Below, one piece after another: positions 1 through 6,922 of a stretch of DNA of 16,988 bases (position 1 is the first letter of the stretch; every line of letters begins with the position of its first letter). The DNA comes from JAXGYX01 sp964487355 (GTDB taxonomy: Bacteria; Bacillota; Clostridia; Saccharofermentanales; Fastidiosipilaceae). The stretch is taken from positions 1 through 16,988 of the forward strand of contig CAZAPS010000033.1 in the NCBI GenBank assembly GCA_964487355.1, read 5' to 3'. The position numbers and the translations under genes are program-made. A model generated the notes under the pieces. It saw only the letters and a program-made list of their open reading frames with translations, was not told where the DNA came from and did no database searches.

Positions 1-1
1 G

Positions 2-754
2 GACCAAAGTCCATTGGGTGAAAACCTGATCCACGCGCTTGCGGGCATCGCCGTGCTGGCACTTGCGCTATGGGCCAACCACCTGAAATGGACAGATATC
101 GGTTATGAGGACCGCGCATTCACTCGCCGCTGGTGGACGGGTCTCGCATTGGCGATCTTTTGTACATTTATAGTATTTTTGGCCGAATACCTGATGTTAT
201 GGCAGCGAAAATCAATGCCGAGCCTCGTATTTTTCATCGGAAATATTTCCTTGACCGGAGAGCCGGTTCAGCAAGTCGGCTGGTTGCCTTTTGTCTGGAC
301 CGCTTTGGCCACGATGATCGTGATATTTTTTGAGGAGAGTCTGTTTCGTGGGCTGCTGCGTCAATTGTTCAACAACAAATACGGTCGCGCCGCCGGCATT
401 TGGATTCCTTCGACGCTATACACGCTTTGGGCGGTTATCCTCACCGTGCGTGACATCGCATTCACGACCGGCTGGAACACAATCGGGATTTTAACGCTGA
501 CATTTCACTTGTTGACGACTTTTCTCCTGGCCTTCTCGCTTGGTCTGCAACGAGAATCCAGCGGATCAATTTGGATGCCTCTCGGTTGTCATTTCGCGAT
601 CACTTTCTTGTTTCAGATTATACATATCCGGATTGACACCACAATCGATCATCTTCTGCCTGTCCGCCAACTGTTTGTCATTATCTTATTATTTATCAGC
701 TCGTCGGTATACAATTCAAGGCAAAAGAGAAAAGCAGGATATCAAATAACCTAA
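2..754 (+). CDS. CPBP family intramembrane protease-like protein, 5' partial
   Basis: This is a polytopic membrane protein of the CPBP (CAAX protease and bacteriocin-processing, 'Abi') family. The frame is open to the left edge. The first possible start, a TTG at 14, has no ribosome binding site, so the gene probably begins outside the window. Counting from that TTG, the family's motif 1 (EExxxR) is clear at E107-E108-R112, in FFEESLFRG. A conserved-type histidine lies at H193 in the PLGCHF segment, and there are about six hydrophobic segments. The motif 2 FxxxH histidine is not evident: the equivalent helix reads STLYTLWAV. Motif 3 lacks its usual Asn after the histidine. The protein may therefore be a divergent or inactive member. 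Family members process prenylated or secreted peptides or give bacteriocin self-immunity; no substrate can be named here. Family call fairly sure, activity unsure. Confidence 0.75.
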   Translation, partial: DQSPLGENLIHALAGIAVLALALWANHLKWTDIGYEDRAFTRRWWTGLALAIFCTFIVFLAEYLMLWQRKSMPSLVFFIGNISLTGEPVQQVGWLPFVWTALATMIVIFFEESLFRGLLRQLFNNKYGRAAGIWIPSTLYTLWAVILTVRDIAFTTGWNTIGILTLTFHLLTTFLLAFSLGLQRESSGSIWMPLGCHFAITFLFQIIHIRIDTTIDHLLPVRQLFVIILLFISSSVYNSRQKRKAGYQIT

Positions 755-763
755 ATCTCCATT

Positions 764-791
764 ATTGCGAATTCCGAATTGCGAATTCCGA
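764..791. repeat. Perfect tandem duplication of a 14-bp unit between convergent genes
   Basis: The unit ATTGCGAATTCCGA occurs twice back to back (764-777 and 778-791), and each copy holds the palindrome GAATTC. It lies in the 80-base gap between the convergent CPBP-like and DUF2974 genes. I see no stem with a T-run in this gap, so neither gene has an obvious intrinsic terminator here. Confidence 0.85.
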
Positions 792-834
792 CGCGTCAGA
801 ACACTCCGCGGGACCCTGCCGAAGGTTGATCCGT

Positions 835-2301
835 TTAGGTACTTTGAAGTAGCGAGTGAACCATCTGTTTGCAAAAATCGCAAAAGCGTTTCACTCCGGG
901 ATATTCTCGTTCCGAATACGCGATCATGCTCGTCAAGGTCAGAAACGTCAATTGCAAAAACTGCAAGATTTCCTCTTCTGGATGAACTCTTAACGCTCCC
1001 TCCAGCGCGATCACGACGGCGCTCATCGCGAGCAGCGCCGCTCCGAAGCTGACCGGTTGACGATACCAGTCCGATGGCAGCCGGCGCACAAACTCAGCGT
1101 TGGCCTGAGACAAATCTTCCGGAGTGAATTGTTCCGGCGGCTTCGGCAGCGTCTCAGGGAACAGCACCGCCCGGACCGTGGGCATGTTAAGCACCGCGAT
1201 CTGCTCGCGCGCCACAAATGACTCCGGTTCATCCGCGTAGATGTTGCCCTGTCCGAATCCAAACAAGTCACTGATAAACGCCATCATGCCGACAATCAAA
1301 GCTCCCCTCTCACTCGCCGGCACATTCATCAGCTGCTTCGAGTGGGCTTTGACAAGATCGGGCGTTCCTCCTTGTGAGGATTCCGCTGACAACAGCCCCT
1401 TCTCATCACACATCGCCAACATACTATGTTGTTTTAACAACTCCTCGACGATGAATTTAAATGAGCGTGGCTCATCCATTTCATGAGGCGTGTACATGCG
1501 ACTGAAATAATAGCGATTCTTCGCCAATATCATGTTGACCCCGAGCACATTGACATAGTCGTCCTGCGCCTGAAGCGCGATCAGCTTGTCCACCCGCTCA
1601 CCAAAGTCATCCGGAAAACGATTGCGTAGCTCAATCATATGTTCAGGAGAAAACCCTTGCCCGTCGATGCTGAAACAGCGATCGACCAACGGCTCGTTTA
1701 GCGCCACAAACTGCGCCACATTTCCACCTTTTGAGTGGCCCGAGACAGTGACATGGACCGACTCATCCAAATTTAAGCGGGCGCTCATCTTGTGAAAATA
1801 ATCCAACGCCTCCGCCTGCCCCTGACTCGCCTGCTCCTCGACCAAATACTCTTCGATCACTTCACCGTCACTGTCATAGGAACGGTAACGGTTGTTTTGT
1901 GTCATTCCATTCATCGCCACGCCATTATCCAACCATTGGCCCCGGTTCGTTCCGGCGTAGATAAAATAAACCCGATCGCGCGCCGCGTTCATGAACGTCC
2001 GCGCCCTCATCCCTTCAGTATCATAGGTAATGGTTCGATTCATCAGCGCCAGGCCGGCAAGCTCCGGATCACGCCTTACCGCCAGCTCCAGATAATCCAA
2101 AGCGACGCTTCGTTCGGCAAACGCCCAAGGCTTGCTGTCCGCGGCGTGGGATTGCCGGTAGTGCGCGACCAGTTCGGCAAGCGTTGTCTCGCCTTCGACA
2201 AGATCCACCTCGACTTCAAGTGGCATCTGTGAGAAAAAATTCAAAGAAAAAACACGTTGCGCCTCGGCGCGCAATTCCGGGTTCATTGTGTTTGGTGTCA
2301 T
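835..2301 (-). CDS. DUF2974 (Mbeg1-like) alpha/beta-hydrolase fold protein
   Basis: This is a 488-residue protein of the DUF2974/Mbeg1-like family, which has a lipase-type alpha/beta-hydrolase fold and is common in Bacillota. The nucleophile elbow is GHSKGGN at residues 188-194, with S190 the presumed nucleophile. Before it come the family's YAGTN segment (about 115-119) and a typical tyrosine- and aspartate-rich strand region. After it come IDGQGFS (about 213-219) and QDDYVNVLG (about 246-254), which would supply the acidic residue, and a QH at about 291-292. The last 60 residues carry two hydrophobic stretches (about 420-437 and 445-463) that could anchor the protein to the membrane. The ATG at 2301 is preceded by GAGGA with a 6-base spacer. 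No signal peptide is seen, and the substrate is unknown. It stands alone on its strand. Confidence 0.82.
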   Translation of the reverse strand: MTPNTMNPELRAEAQRVFSLNFFSQMPLEVEVDLVEGETTLAELVAHYRQSHAADSKPWAFAERSVALDYLELAVRRDPELAGLALMNRTITYDTEGMRARTFMNAARDRVYFIYAGTNRGQWLDNGVAMNGMTQNNRYRSYDSDGEVIEEYLVEEQASQGQAEALDYFHKMSARLNLDESVHVTVSGHSKGGNVAQFVALNEPLVDRCFSIDGQGFSPEHMIELRNRFPDDFGERVDKLIALQAQDDYVNVLGVNMILAKNRYYFSRMYTPHEMDEPRSFKFIVEELLKQHSMLAMCDEKGLLSAESSQGGTPDLVKAHSKQLMNVPASERGALIVGMMAFISDLFGFGQGNIYADEPESFVAREQIAVLNMPTVRAVLFPETLPKPPEQFTPEDLSQANAEFVRRLPSDWYRQPVSFGAALLAMSAVVIALEGALRVHPEEEILQFLQLTFLTLTSMIAYSEREYPGVKRFCDFCKQMVHSLLQST

Positions 2302-2450
2302 AAATCGTCCTCATATTATATAATTCGAATACAATGGTTGGCTGTCAGCCTAAGTGATTGTGTCACGTTGATCAAATTTTTACCATCATATCATTGTAAT
2401 TCAGTCACGCTCAATCATCGCGACGCGGTTGAACAGGCACGGAGAAGTAT

Positions 2451-2843
2451 ATGTACACAATAGATCAGACACAGGCCATCTTGGAAGAGCTCAGCGAGCA
2501 GATTCCCGATGTCTTCTTTACCAAACTGAACGGCGGCATCTGCCTGCTGGAAGAAGAAAAACTCCATGACGAGTCCAAACCGGGCTATCCTCTTTATATA
2601 ATGGGTGAGTATCATCACAATCGTCAGATGGGATCATATATCAATATATATTATGGATCATTCATCAAGGTTCATGGCGGATTGCCGGAAAACGAGTTTA
2701 AAGAAAAATTATTCGCCACCCTGCGCCATGAGTTTCAGCATCATATCGAACGTCTGGCCGGCGACCGCACACTGGAAATTGATGATAAAGTGCGCCTGAT
2801 GCGCTATCGCGGGGAGCTCCCACGCGATCAATCAAGCAAATGA
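2451..2843 (+). CDS. Small zincin-like metallopeptidase family protein (HExxH)
   Basis: This is a 130-residue cytoplasmic protein with a zinc-peptidase HExxH motif at H93-E94-x-x-H97, followed by H98 and a conserved-looking E100. The central block GEYHHNRQMGSYINIYYGSF is characteristic of the small metallopeptidase-like family widespread in Bacillota (zincin-like, related to DUF1025-type proteins). Length is normal for that family. No signal peptide or membrane segment is present. The ATG at 2451 has GGAGAAG three bases upstream. The gene's last 16 bases overlap the end of the convergent acyltransferase gene. Zinc binding and peptidase activity are inferred from the motif only; the family has no established substrate that I know of. 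Confidence 0.8.
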   Translation: MYTIDQTQAILEELSEQIPDVFFTKLNGGICLLEEEKLHDESKPGYPLYIMGEYHHNRQMGSYINIYYGSFIKVHGGLPENEFKEKLFATLRHEFQHHIERLAGDRTLEIDDKVRLMRYRGELPRDQSSK

Positions 2844-4588
2844 TACGGCCCCCTCAAGGCCTCCATCAACCGCGCGTTGGAATCGACGATCAGACTCACC
2901 AGTTTTTTAGGATCTTTATTAAATCGTTTGTACCCGGTCACCGCCACATGCGTCCCTCCCTCGTTTAGTCCATAACCCAGCCCAAAGCCATCTTCTTGAA
3001 CCGGAGGAAAGGCGAAATGAGCGATCGCCTCGCCGGGCAGTCCGCTGGTTGTGAGCGCGGCGCCTGAAATCATCTGATAAACTTCGTGTGAAAATATTGA
3101 CGGCTCAGGCGTGTTCGGTCTATACATCTCATGCATTGCGCGCAAGGCGGTAAAAAAGCGACCGGCACCCGCCGCTTTCATGGCCCGTTCCAGCGCGGCG
3201 CGATGCGCTCGACTCGCCTCACTTAACAGTCGGCGGATTGCGCGCGCGGACTCGCCCCGCTCCAGCGCCCTCAGCAAGGAGACAGACTCCGGAGTGACCG
3301 TTCGGATGTCTTCAGTTCTGCCTTGATGGTAATGACGTGTCGAAACAGCTTCATAAATCGAATCAAGCCGTCCTTCCAGTCGATAGTGGGCAAACTGAAA
3401 CAACAGTTGGACATAGGCGTCAGGACTGCAATTAAGTTGTTTGATGATGGACCCGCGCACATTGGGCAATCGGTGCTGACAGATGCTCAGCTCATCGCGC
3501 CAGACTTTTTGTTCCTGCCGGATCCACTCCAATTCGTCTTCCAGTTCGTCATCGACCATCCATTTCAACCTACGTATATGTGGAGAACATAGATTGCTCG
3601 AAGTGGAATCCGACGTCGGCGCGGTTGCTGTTTCTCTAATACTCTTGTCGCATCGATCAATGATATAGTCCCACAGTCCACCGTCGCAGCCGGAGTGCTC
3701 CAATTGCAGACCGAGACGATCTCCCGAACTGATGATTTGCAGCGATTTGTCATAAAAGCGGTCACGCGAGTCGCCCGCGATCAGATTCAAGCCAAACGTC
3801 TGCCCGCCGCGCACTTCGGAATCCAGGCAAACGACAAACATCGCCCGCTCGATGTCCGCGAGGCTGAGTCGGTTGATCCGGTATCGACACAATCTCCCAC
3901 GTAGCCGCGAAGCCTCGTCCCTGTCGACCGCGGTATACGCCGAGACGCACGTCACCTCACCCGCCTCGTCCGCCTGAGCGCGGATCAAATCGAGACCAAG
4001 CATCAACTCTTCCACCGATGGAACGGCGCCATCCGACGTTAGCAGGCCCAGAACGAACCAGTGTCCCCGACACACCACGGCGGCCATCATCCGCTCTGCG
4101 AATGGCGGCAGGTACCAGATATCCCGCTTCGGCGCAGGCACTCTCGTGTAAATCATTCGATTTAGCGTATCCATGCTGAGATCGACTCTTCCATTCTGAC
4201 GAGGAAGTGTCTCGGCGCGAATCCGCAAGACGATCATAGTCAGCGCACGAATCAATTTGGCAGGCGCGTTTGCCCCCCAGCGCCTGTAGTTCAACTGTAG
4301 CGTGTAATTATGATGTTGGGGCAAAGATAGGCGTGAAGCTAGGTAATTGTCATCCCAAATGGGGCGCAACCAGCTATCGGTGTCCGGTATTTCCCGAGCA
4401 AGATCAACAATTTTGTCATATAAAAAAGTTCCCTCGGTTCCAATAAATTCATTTAGGGTGTCGCGAAACTCCTTGAACGACTGTTCGCCAACAAGTGGGC
4501 GGACACGATGTTTGAGATCCGCCACCACTTCGTCCAGATCCGGGACCGGATATTTTGGCAAAAAAGCATCGTCCGTGAATAAACTCAT
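2828..4588 (-). CDS. Choline/carnitine O-acyltransferase family protein
   Basis: This is a 586-residue member of the carnitine/choline acyltransferase family (Carn_acyltransf), which moves acyl groups between coenzyme A and carnitine or a similar alcohol. Landmarks in order: the N-terminal LPKYPVPDLDE; RVPAPKRD (about 149-156), matching RVPGPKQD of animal carnitine acetyltransferase; DRFYDKSLQ; the catalytic histidine H298 in LEHSGCDG; the AHYRLEGR...STRHYHQGRTEDIR block that contributes to substrate binding; RAHRAALERAM; the LTTSGLP segment, equivalent to the STS carnitine-pocket motif; and the C-terminal DGFGLGYGL. All family hallmarks are present at full length. The start was placed at the ATG at 4588, which has GGAGG with a 5-base spacer (4594-4598). 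The longer frame to 4849 has no family similarity and would run into cbiK. No targeting peptide is seen. The acyl-chain preference and the true acceptor cannot be told. Confidence 0.93.
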   Translation of the reverse strand: MSLFTDDAFLPKYPVPDLDEVVADLKHRVRPLVGEQSFKEFRDTLNEFIGTEGTFLYDKIVDLAREIPDTDSWLRPIWDDNYLASRLSLPQHHNYTLQLNYRRWGANAPAKLIRALTMIVLRIRAETLPRQNGRVDLSMDTLNRMIYTRVPAPKRDIWYLPPFAERMMAAVVCRGHWFVLGLLTSDGAVPSVEELMLGLDLIRAQADEAGEVTCVSAYTAVDRDEASRLRGRLCRYRINRLSLADIERAMFVVCLDSEVRGGQTFGLNLIAGDSRDRFYDKSLQIISSGDRLGLQLEHSGCDGGLWDYIIDRCDKSIRETATAPTSDSTSSNLCSPHIRRLKWMVDDELEDELEWIRQEQKVWRDELSICQHRLPNVRGSIIKQLNCSPDAYVQLLFQFAHYRLEGRLDSIYEAVSTRHYHQGRTEDIRTVTPESVSLLRALERGESARAIRRLLSEASRAHRAALERAMKAAGAGRFFTALRAMHEMYRPNTPEPSIFSHEVYQMISGAALTTSGLPGEAIAHFAFPPVQEDGFGLGYGLNEGGTHVAVTGYKRFNKDPKKLVSLIVDSNARLMEALRGPYHLLD

Positions 4589-4593
4589 CAAAA

Positions 4594-4598
4594 CCTCC
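4594..4598 (-). promoter_or_regulatory. Ribosome binding site that fixes the acyltransferase start
   Basis: GGAGG on the minus strand lies five bases before the ATG at 4588. It decides against the longer open frame, which extends 87 codons further upstream without any similarity to the family. Confidence 0.85.
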
Positions 4599-4721
4599 GT
4601 GTATCCAACACAAAACAACCTGAATGGCTCGTGAGCGACACTCAGGAGGACCGGCCGGGTGGTGTCTAAATATAGATCCTTACAACCACCATTGTAGCGC
4701 AGGTATGAATTTCCCGTCTCC

Positions 4722-4784
4722 TTGACGCCTTTTGACCTGAAGAACGGTTGATTTGACGATAAAAAAATTAAGTGATGATATACT
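4722..4784 (+). promoter_or_regulatory. cbiK upstream region: three TTGAC repeats and a TATACT box
   Basis: TTGAC occurs at 4722, 4732 and 4753. The spacings of 10 and 21 bases keep all three on one face of the helix. TATACT at 4779-4784 is a reasonable -10 box, but it lies 20 bases from the last TTGACG (4753-4758), longer than the usual 16-18. The repeats may be activator or repressor sites or alternative -35 elements. I see no convincing divergent promoter for the acyltransferase in the rest of this gap (4589-4814) and no cobalamin riboswitch. Confidence 0.35.
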
Positions 4785-4814
4785 TGGAAAATCGAAGAAA
4801 AAGGGAGCATGAAC

Positions 4815-5675
4815 ATGAGAGATGAAACAAGCAGGCGGACAGCCAACATCGTCCGGCGAAGCGCCGAAGTGACGGTCGATCCTGATAAAAAAGCCTTGTT
4901 GGTCGTTAGTTTTGGAACTAGTTATCTGCACAATCAAGCGACGACGATCGGCGCGATCGAAGCGTCCATCGCGCGCGAGTTCGAGGATTTTGATGTCAGG
5001 CGAGCTTTTACCAGTCAAATGATCATCAATAAATTAAAACGCGTGAACAATATGCGCGTCGACAACGTCGAGCAGGCGATGGATCGCGTCTTGGAGGAAG
5101 GATATGGAACGGTCGTCGTTCAGCCGACCCATATCATGAATGGACTGGAATATGATGACATGATGGAGGCGCTGCAACCTTATCAGGAGCATTTTCCCGC
5201 GTTTTCGGTCGGCGCGCCGCTGCTGACCGAGACCGACGATTTCGCTGAATTGGTCAATTCACTGATGGCGGAAATCCCCGAGATCAAAGAACCCGGCAGC
5301 GCGATTGTGTTCATGGGTCATGGCTCATCCCATTTCGCTAATTCAGTCTACGCCGCACTCGATTATAAGATGAGTGACATGGGCTTTCAAAACGCGTTGG
5401 TCGGAACGGTTGAGGAATATCCCGATCTGGCCGCGGTCAAACGCCGCCTCACGGACTGCGGAGCGCACAAAGTCTATCTATATCCCCTGATGATCGTCGC
5501 CGGTGATCACGTTCACAACGACATGGCCGGCGAACATGAGGACTCCTGGCAGACACAGTTGAAAAATGCCGGCTATGAAGTCGTCAGTGTGTTGCGTGGC
5601 ATGGGCGAATACCAAGGCATCCGTCAGATGTTCGTAGACCACGCCCGTCAGGCCGTCGGCACCCTGGACAGTTGA
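4815..5675 (+). CDS. cbiK: Sirohydrochlorin cobaltochelatase CbiK (anaerobic type)
   Basis: This is a class II chelatase that inserts Co2+ into sirohydrochlorin in the oxygen-independent cobalamin pathway. It is a single soluble protein that needs no ATP. Visible family features are the opening strand LLVVSFGTSY (about 29-38), PTHIMNGLEYD (about 104-114), GHGSSH with its active-site histidine at about 169, and AGDHVHNDMAG at about 229-239 with the second metal/proton-handling histidines. At 286 residues it is slightly longer than typical CbiK because of a polar N-terminal extension of about 25 residues, which is not a signal peptide. Two in-frame ATGs exist at 4809 and 4815. GGGAG (4803-4807) sits seven bases before the second and almost touches the first, so 4815 is preferred. 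No other cobalamin gene lies in the window. CbiK-like proteins can also act on iron, so a siroheme or heme role is not excluded. Confidence 0.92.
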   Translation: MRDETSRRTANIVRRSAEVTVDPDKKALLVVSFGTSYLHNQATTIGAIEASIAREFEDFDVRRAFTSQMIINKLKRVNNMRVDNVEQAMDRVLEEGYGTVVVQPTHIMNGLEYDDMMEALQPYQEHFPAFSVGAPLLTETDDFAELVNSLMAEIPEIKEPGSAIVFMGHGSSHFANSVYAALDYKMSDMGFQNALVGTVEEYPDLAAVKRRLTDCGAHKVYLYPLMIVAGDHVHNDMAGEHEDSWQTQLKNAGYEVVSVLRGMGEYQGIRQMFVDHARQAVGTLDS

Positions 5676-5678
5676 TCC

Positions 5679-5698
5679 GCCAACTTTCACAAGTCGGC
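5679..5698 (+). other. Weak hairpin after cbiK
   Basis: GCCAACTT and AAGTCGGC can pair, 7 of 8, around a 4-base loop just after the cbiK stop. No run of T follows, so this is at best a poor terminator or a 3'-end stabiliser between cbiK and azlC. Confidence 0.25.
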
Positions 5699-5766
5699 GA
5701 GGCAAGTCAAACATCTGTCAAAACACGGATGAAGATTGGCGCGAGCGGGAAAGGTACAAGAGCCCG

Positions 5767-6558
5767 GTGAACACAACAAAAATCAAACGAATGGAATTCG
5801 CCGCGGGCTTAAAAGTGGCGTTGCCGGTAATCTTGGGTTTTGTTCCGGTCGGCATCGCCTACGCGGTCATGGCAAGACAGGCGGGCATGAATATCGCGCA
5901 GACAATTTTGATGTCTGTATTTGTGTTTGCCGGCGCAAGTCAAATGATGGCCGCCGGCATGCTGGGCGCGGGAGCGGACATGACCTCCATTGTTTTGACC
6001 ACTTTTATTTTGAATTTGCGTCACGTTATCATGAGCACCTGTGTGTTCAATCGAATGAGTCCGACCGGCGTGAAAGCCCGTCTGCTCGCCTCATTCGGCG
6101 TCACCGATGAATCCTTCGCGATGTTCACGACCGCCGAGGATGGTCATAAATCGATATGGTATTTTGTCGGCATGCTGACAGTCACGTATTCATCCTGGAT
6201 CACCGGCAGCGCGGTTGGCGCGCTTGTGACCGAGATCTTGCCACCGATCATCAACGATGGGCTGGGCATCGCGCTGTACGCCATGTTCATCGCTCTGTTG
6301 ATCCCCAACATCAAGCAAAATCTGAAACTCGCTTTGACCGTCGGCCTGACAGCGTTGATCAACTTGTTCGCGCGTCTGATCATGCCCGCGAGCTGGGCGC
6401 TGATCGCGGCCACGCTGATCGGGGCCGCCGCGGGGATTTGGCTGACCGATGACAATCCGACGATCTCAACCGCCGAGGCGATGCGCACTGAATCCCAAGA
6501 GGCGACACGCGCTGTATCTCACAAGGCGACGCGCGAAGGAAAGGGAGGCGAACGATGA
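5767..6558 (+). CDS. azlC: AzlC family branched-chain amino acid exporter, large subunit
   Basis: This is the large subunit of the two-component AzlCD (LIV-E) exporter, which uses the ion gradient to expel branched-chain amino acids and analogues such as azaleucine. The family's N-terminal block is plain: AAGLKVALPVILGFVPVGIAYAV, then FAGASQMMAAGML and NLRHVIMSTC. About seven or eight hydrophobic segments fill residues 12-230. The final 30 residues form a charged tail with a small EATR/KATR repeat, which is unusual for the family. The start is a GTG with only weak upstream complementarity (AAGAG four bases before it), so the first ten residues are uncertain; an ATG at 5791 is the alternative. 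The stop overlaps the azlD ATG (ATGA), implying translational coupling. It lies 91 bases after cbiK. Confidence 0.9.
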   Translation: MNTTKIKRMEFAAGLKVALPVILGFVPVGIAYAVMARQAGMNIAQTILMSVFVFAGASQMMAAGMLGAGADMTSIVLTTFILNLRHVIMSTCVFNRMSPTGVKARLLASFGVTDESFAMFTTAEDGHKSIWYFVGMLTVTYSSWITGSAVGALVTEILPPIINDGLGIALYAMFIALLIPNIKQNLKLALTVGLTALINLFARLIMPASWALIAATLIGAAAGIWLTDDNPTISTAEAMRTESQEATRAVSHKATREGKGGER

Positions 6559-6866
6559 GCGTTTATTTATTGATTATATTGATGGCGCTGGTGACCTTCA
6601 TCCCCCGTTTGTTACCGGCGGTCCTGATTGAAAAAATGAAATTCAGCAACAAGGCCGAGAAATTTCTCGGTTTGATTCCCTACACCGTGATGGCCGCTCT
6701 TATCTTCCCCGGCGTGCTGCGGGTCGATCCGAATCATGTTCAGATCGGTGTGATCGGAGCGATCACCGCCGGCTTGTTGTCGTTGATCAAAAACATACCG
6801 ATTTGGGTGGTCGTGTTGATTTCGGTCGGGGTGACGGCCGCCGCGAGTTTTGTGTTTCAAGCTTGA
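6555..6866 (+). CDS. azlD: AzlD family branched-chain amino acid transport subunit
   Basis: This is the small partner of AzlC. It is 103 residues long, the normal size, with three to four membrane segments and the family signature FIPRLLPAVLI (about 15-25), followed by FLGLIPYTVMAALIFPGVL. The ATG overlaps the azlC stop in an ATGA junction and is preceded by AAGGGAGG with a 6-base spacer, so the two subunits are probably made in a fixed ratio. No terminator is visible after it: the stop codon overlaps a TTGACA box that may belong to the uracil permease promoter. Confidence 0.9.
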   Translation: MSVYLLIILMALVTFIPRLLPAVLIEKMKFSNKAEKFLGLIPYTVMAALIFPGVLRVDPNHVQIGVIGAITAGLLSLIKNIPIWVVVLISVGVTAAASFVFQA

Positions 6867-6894
6867 CACTCATCCACCTGTGTGACAGTATTAT
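6863..6894 (+). promoter_or_regulatory. Candidate promoter of the uracil permease gene
   Basis: A perfect TTGACA (6863-6868) and TATTAT (6889-6894) lie in the 56-base azlD-uraA gap, with the first box overlapping the azlD stop. The spacer is 20 bases, beyond the optimum, so strength or identity is in doubt. No attenuator or riboswitch fits in this short leader. Confidence 0.4.
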
Positions 6895-6922
6895 GCGGGT
6901 TTTTAGAAAAAGGGAGGATAAT

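Noticed and set aside
790..830. Minus-strand AGGGTCCCGCGG resembling the T-box antiterminator core
   Set aside because: It lies downstream of the DUF2974 stop rather than before a gene, departs from the AGGGTGGNACCGCG core, and no specifier stem or terminator is visible.
2315..2320. Perfect TATAAT on the minus strand upstream of the DUF2974 gene
   Set aside because: It lies only a few bases from the ribosome binding site (2308-2312), so a transcript starting from it would lack that site; the best -35 (CTGACA) is also 22 bases away.
2359..2400. Plus-strand promoter-like pieces (TTGATC, TGTAAT) before the HExxH gene
   Set aside because: Spacing of 21 bases and weak matches; not strong enough to call, although a promoter must lie somewhere in 2302-2440.
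4589..4849. 87-codon N-terminal extension of the acyltransferase frame
   Set aside because: No family similarity, overlap with the cbiK start, and a strong GGAGG directly before the internal ATG at 4588.
5736..6110. 124-codon open frame overlapping azlC
   Set aside because: Shadow frame: basic, low-complexity translation with no family features, while azlC in the same region is unmistakable.
6803..6922. 40-codon upstream extension of the uracil permease frame
   Set aside because: It overlaps azlD in another frame and lies before the AGGGAGG site at 6911-6917 that serves the ATG at 6923.
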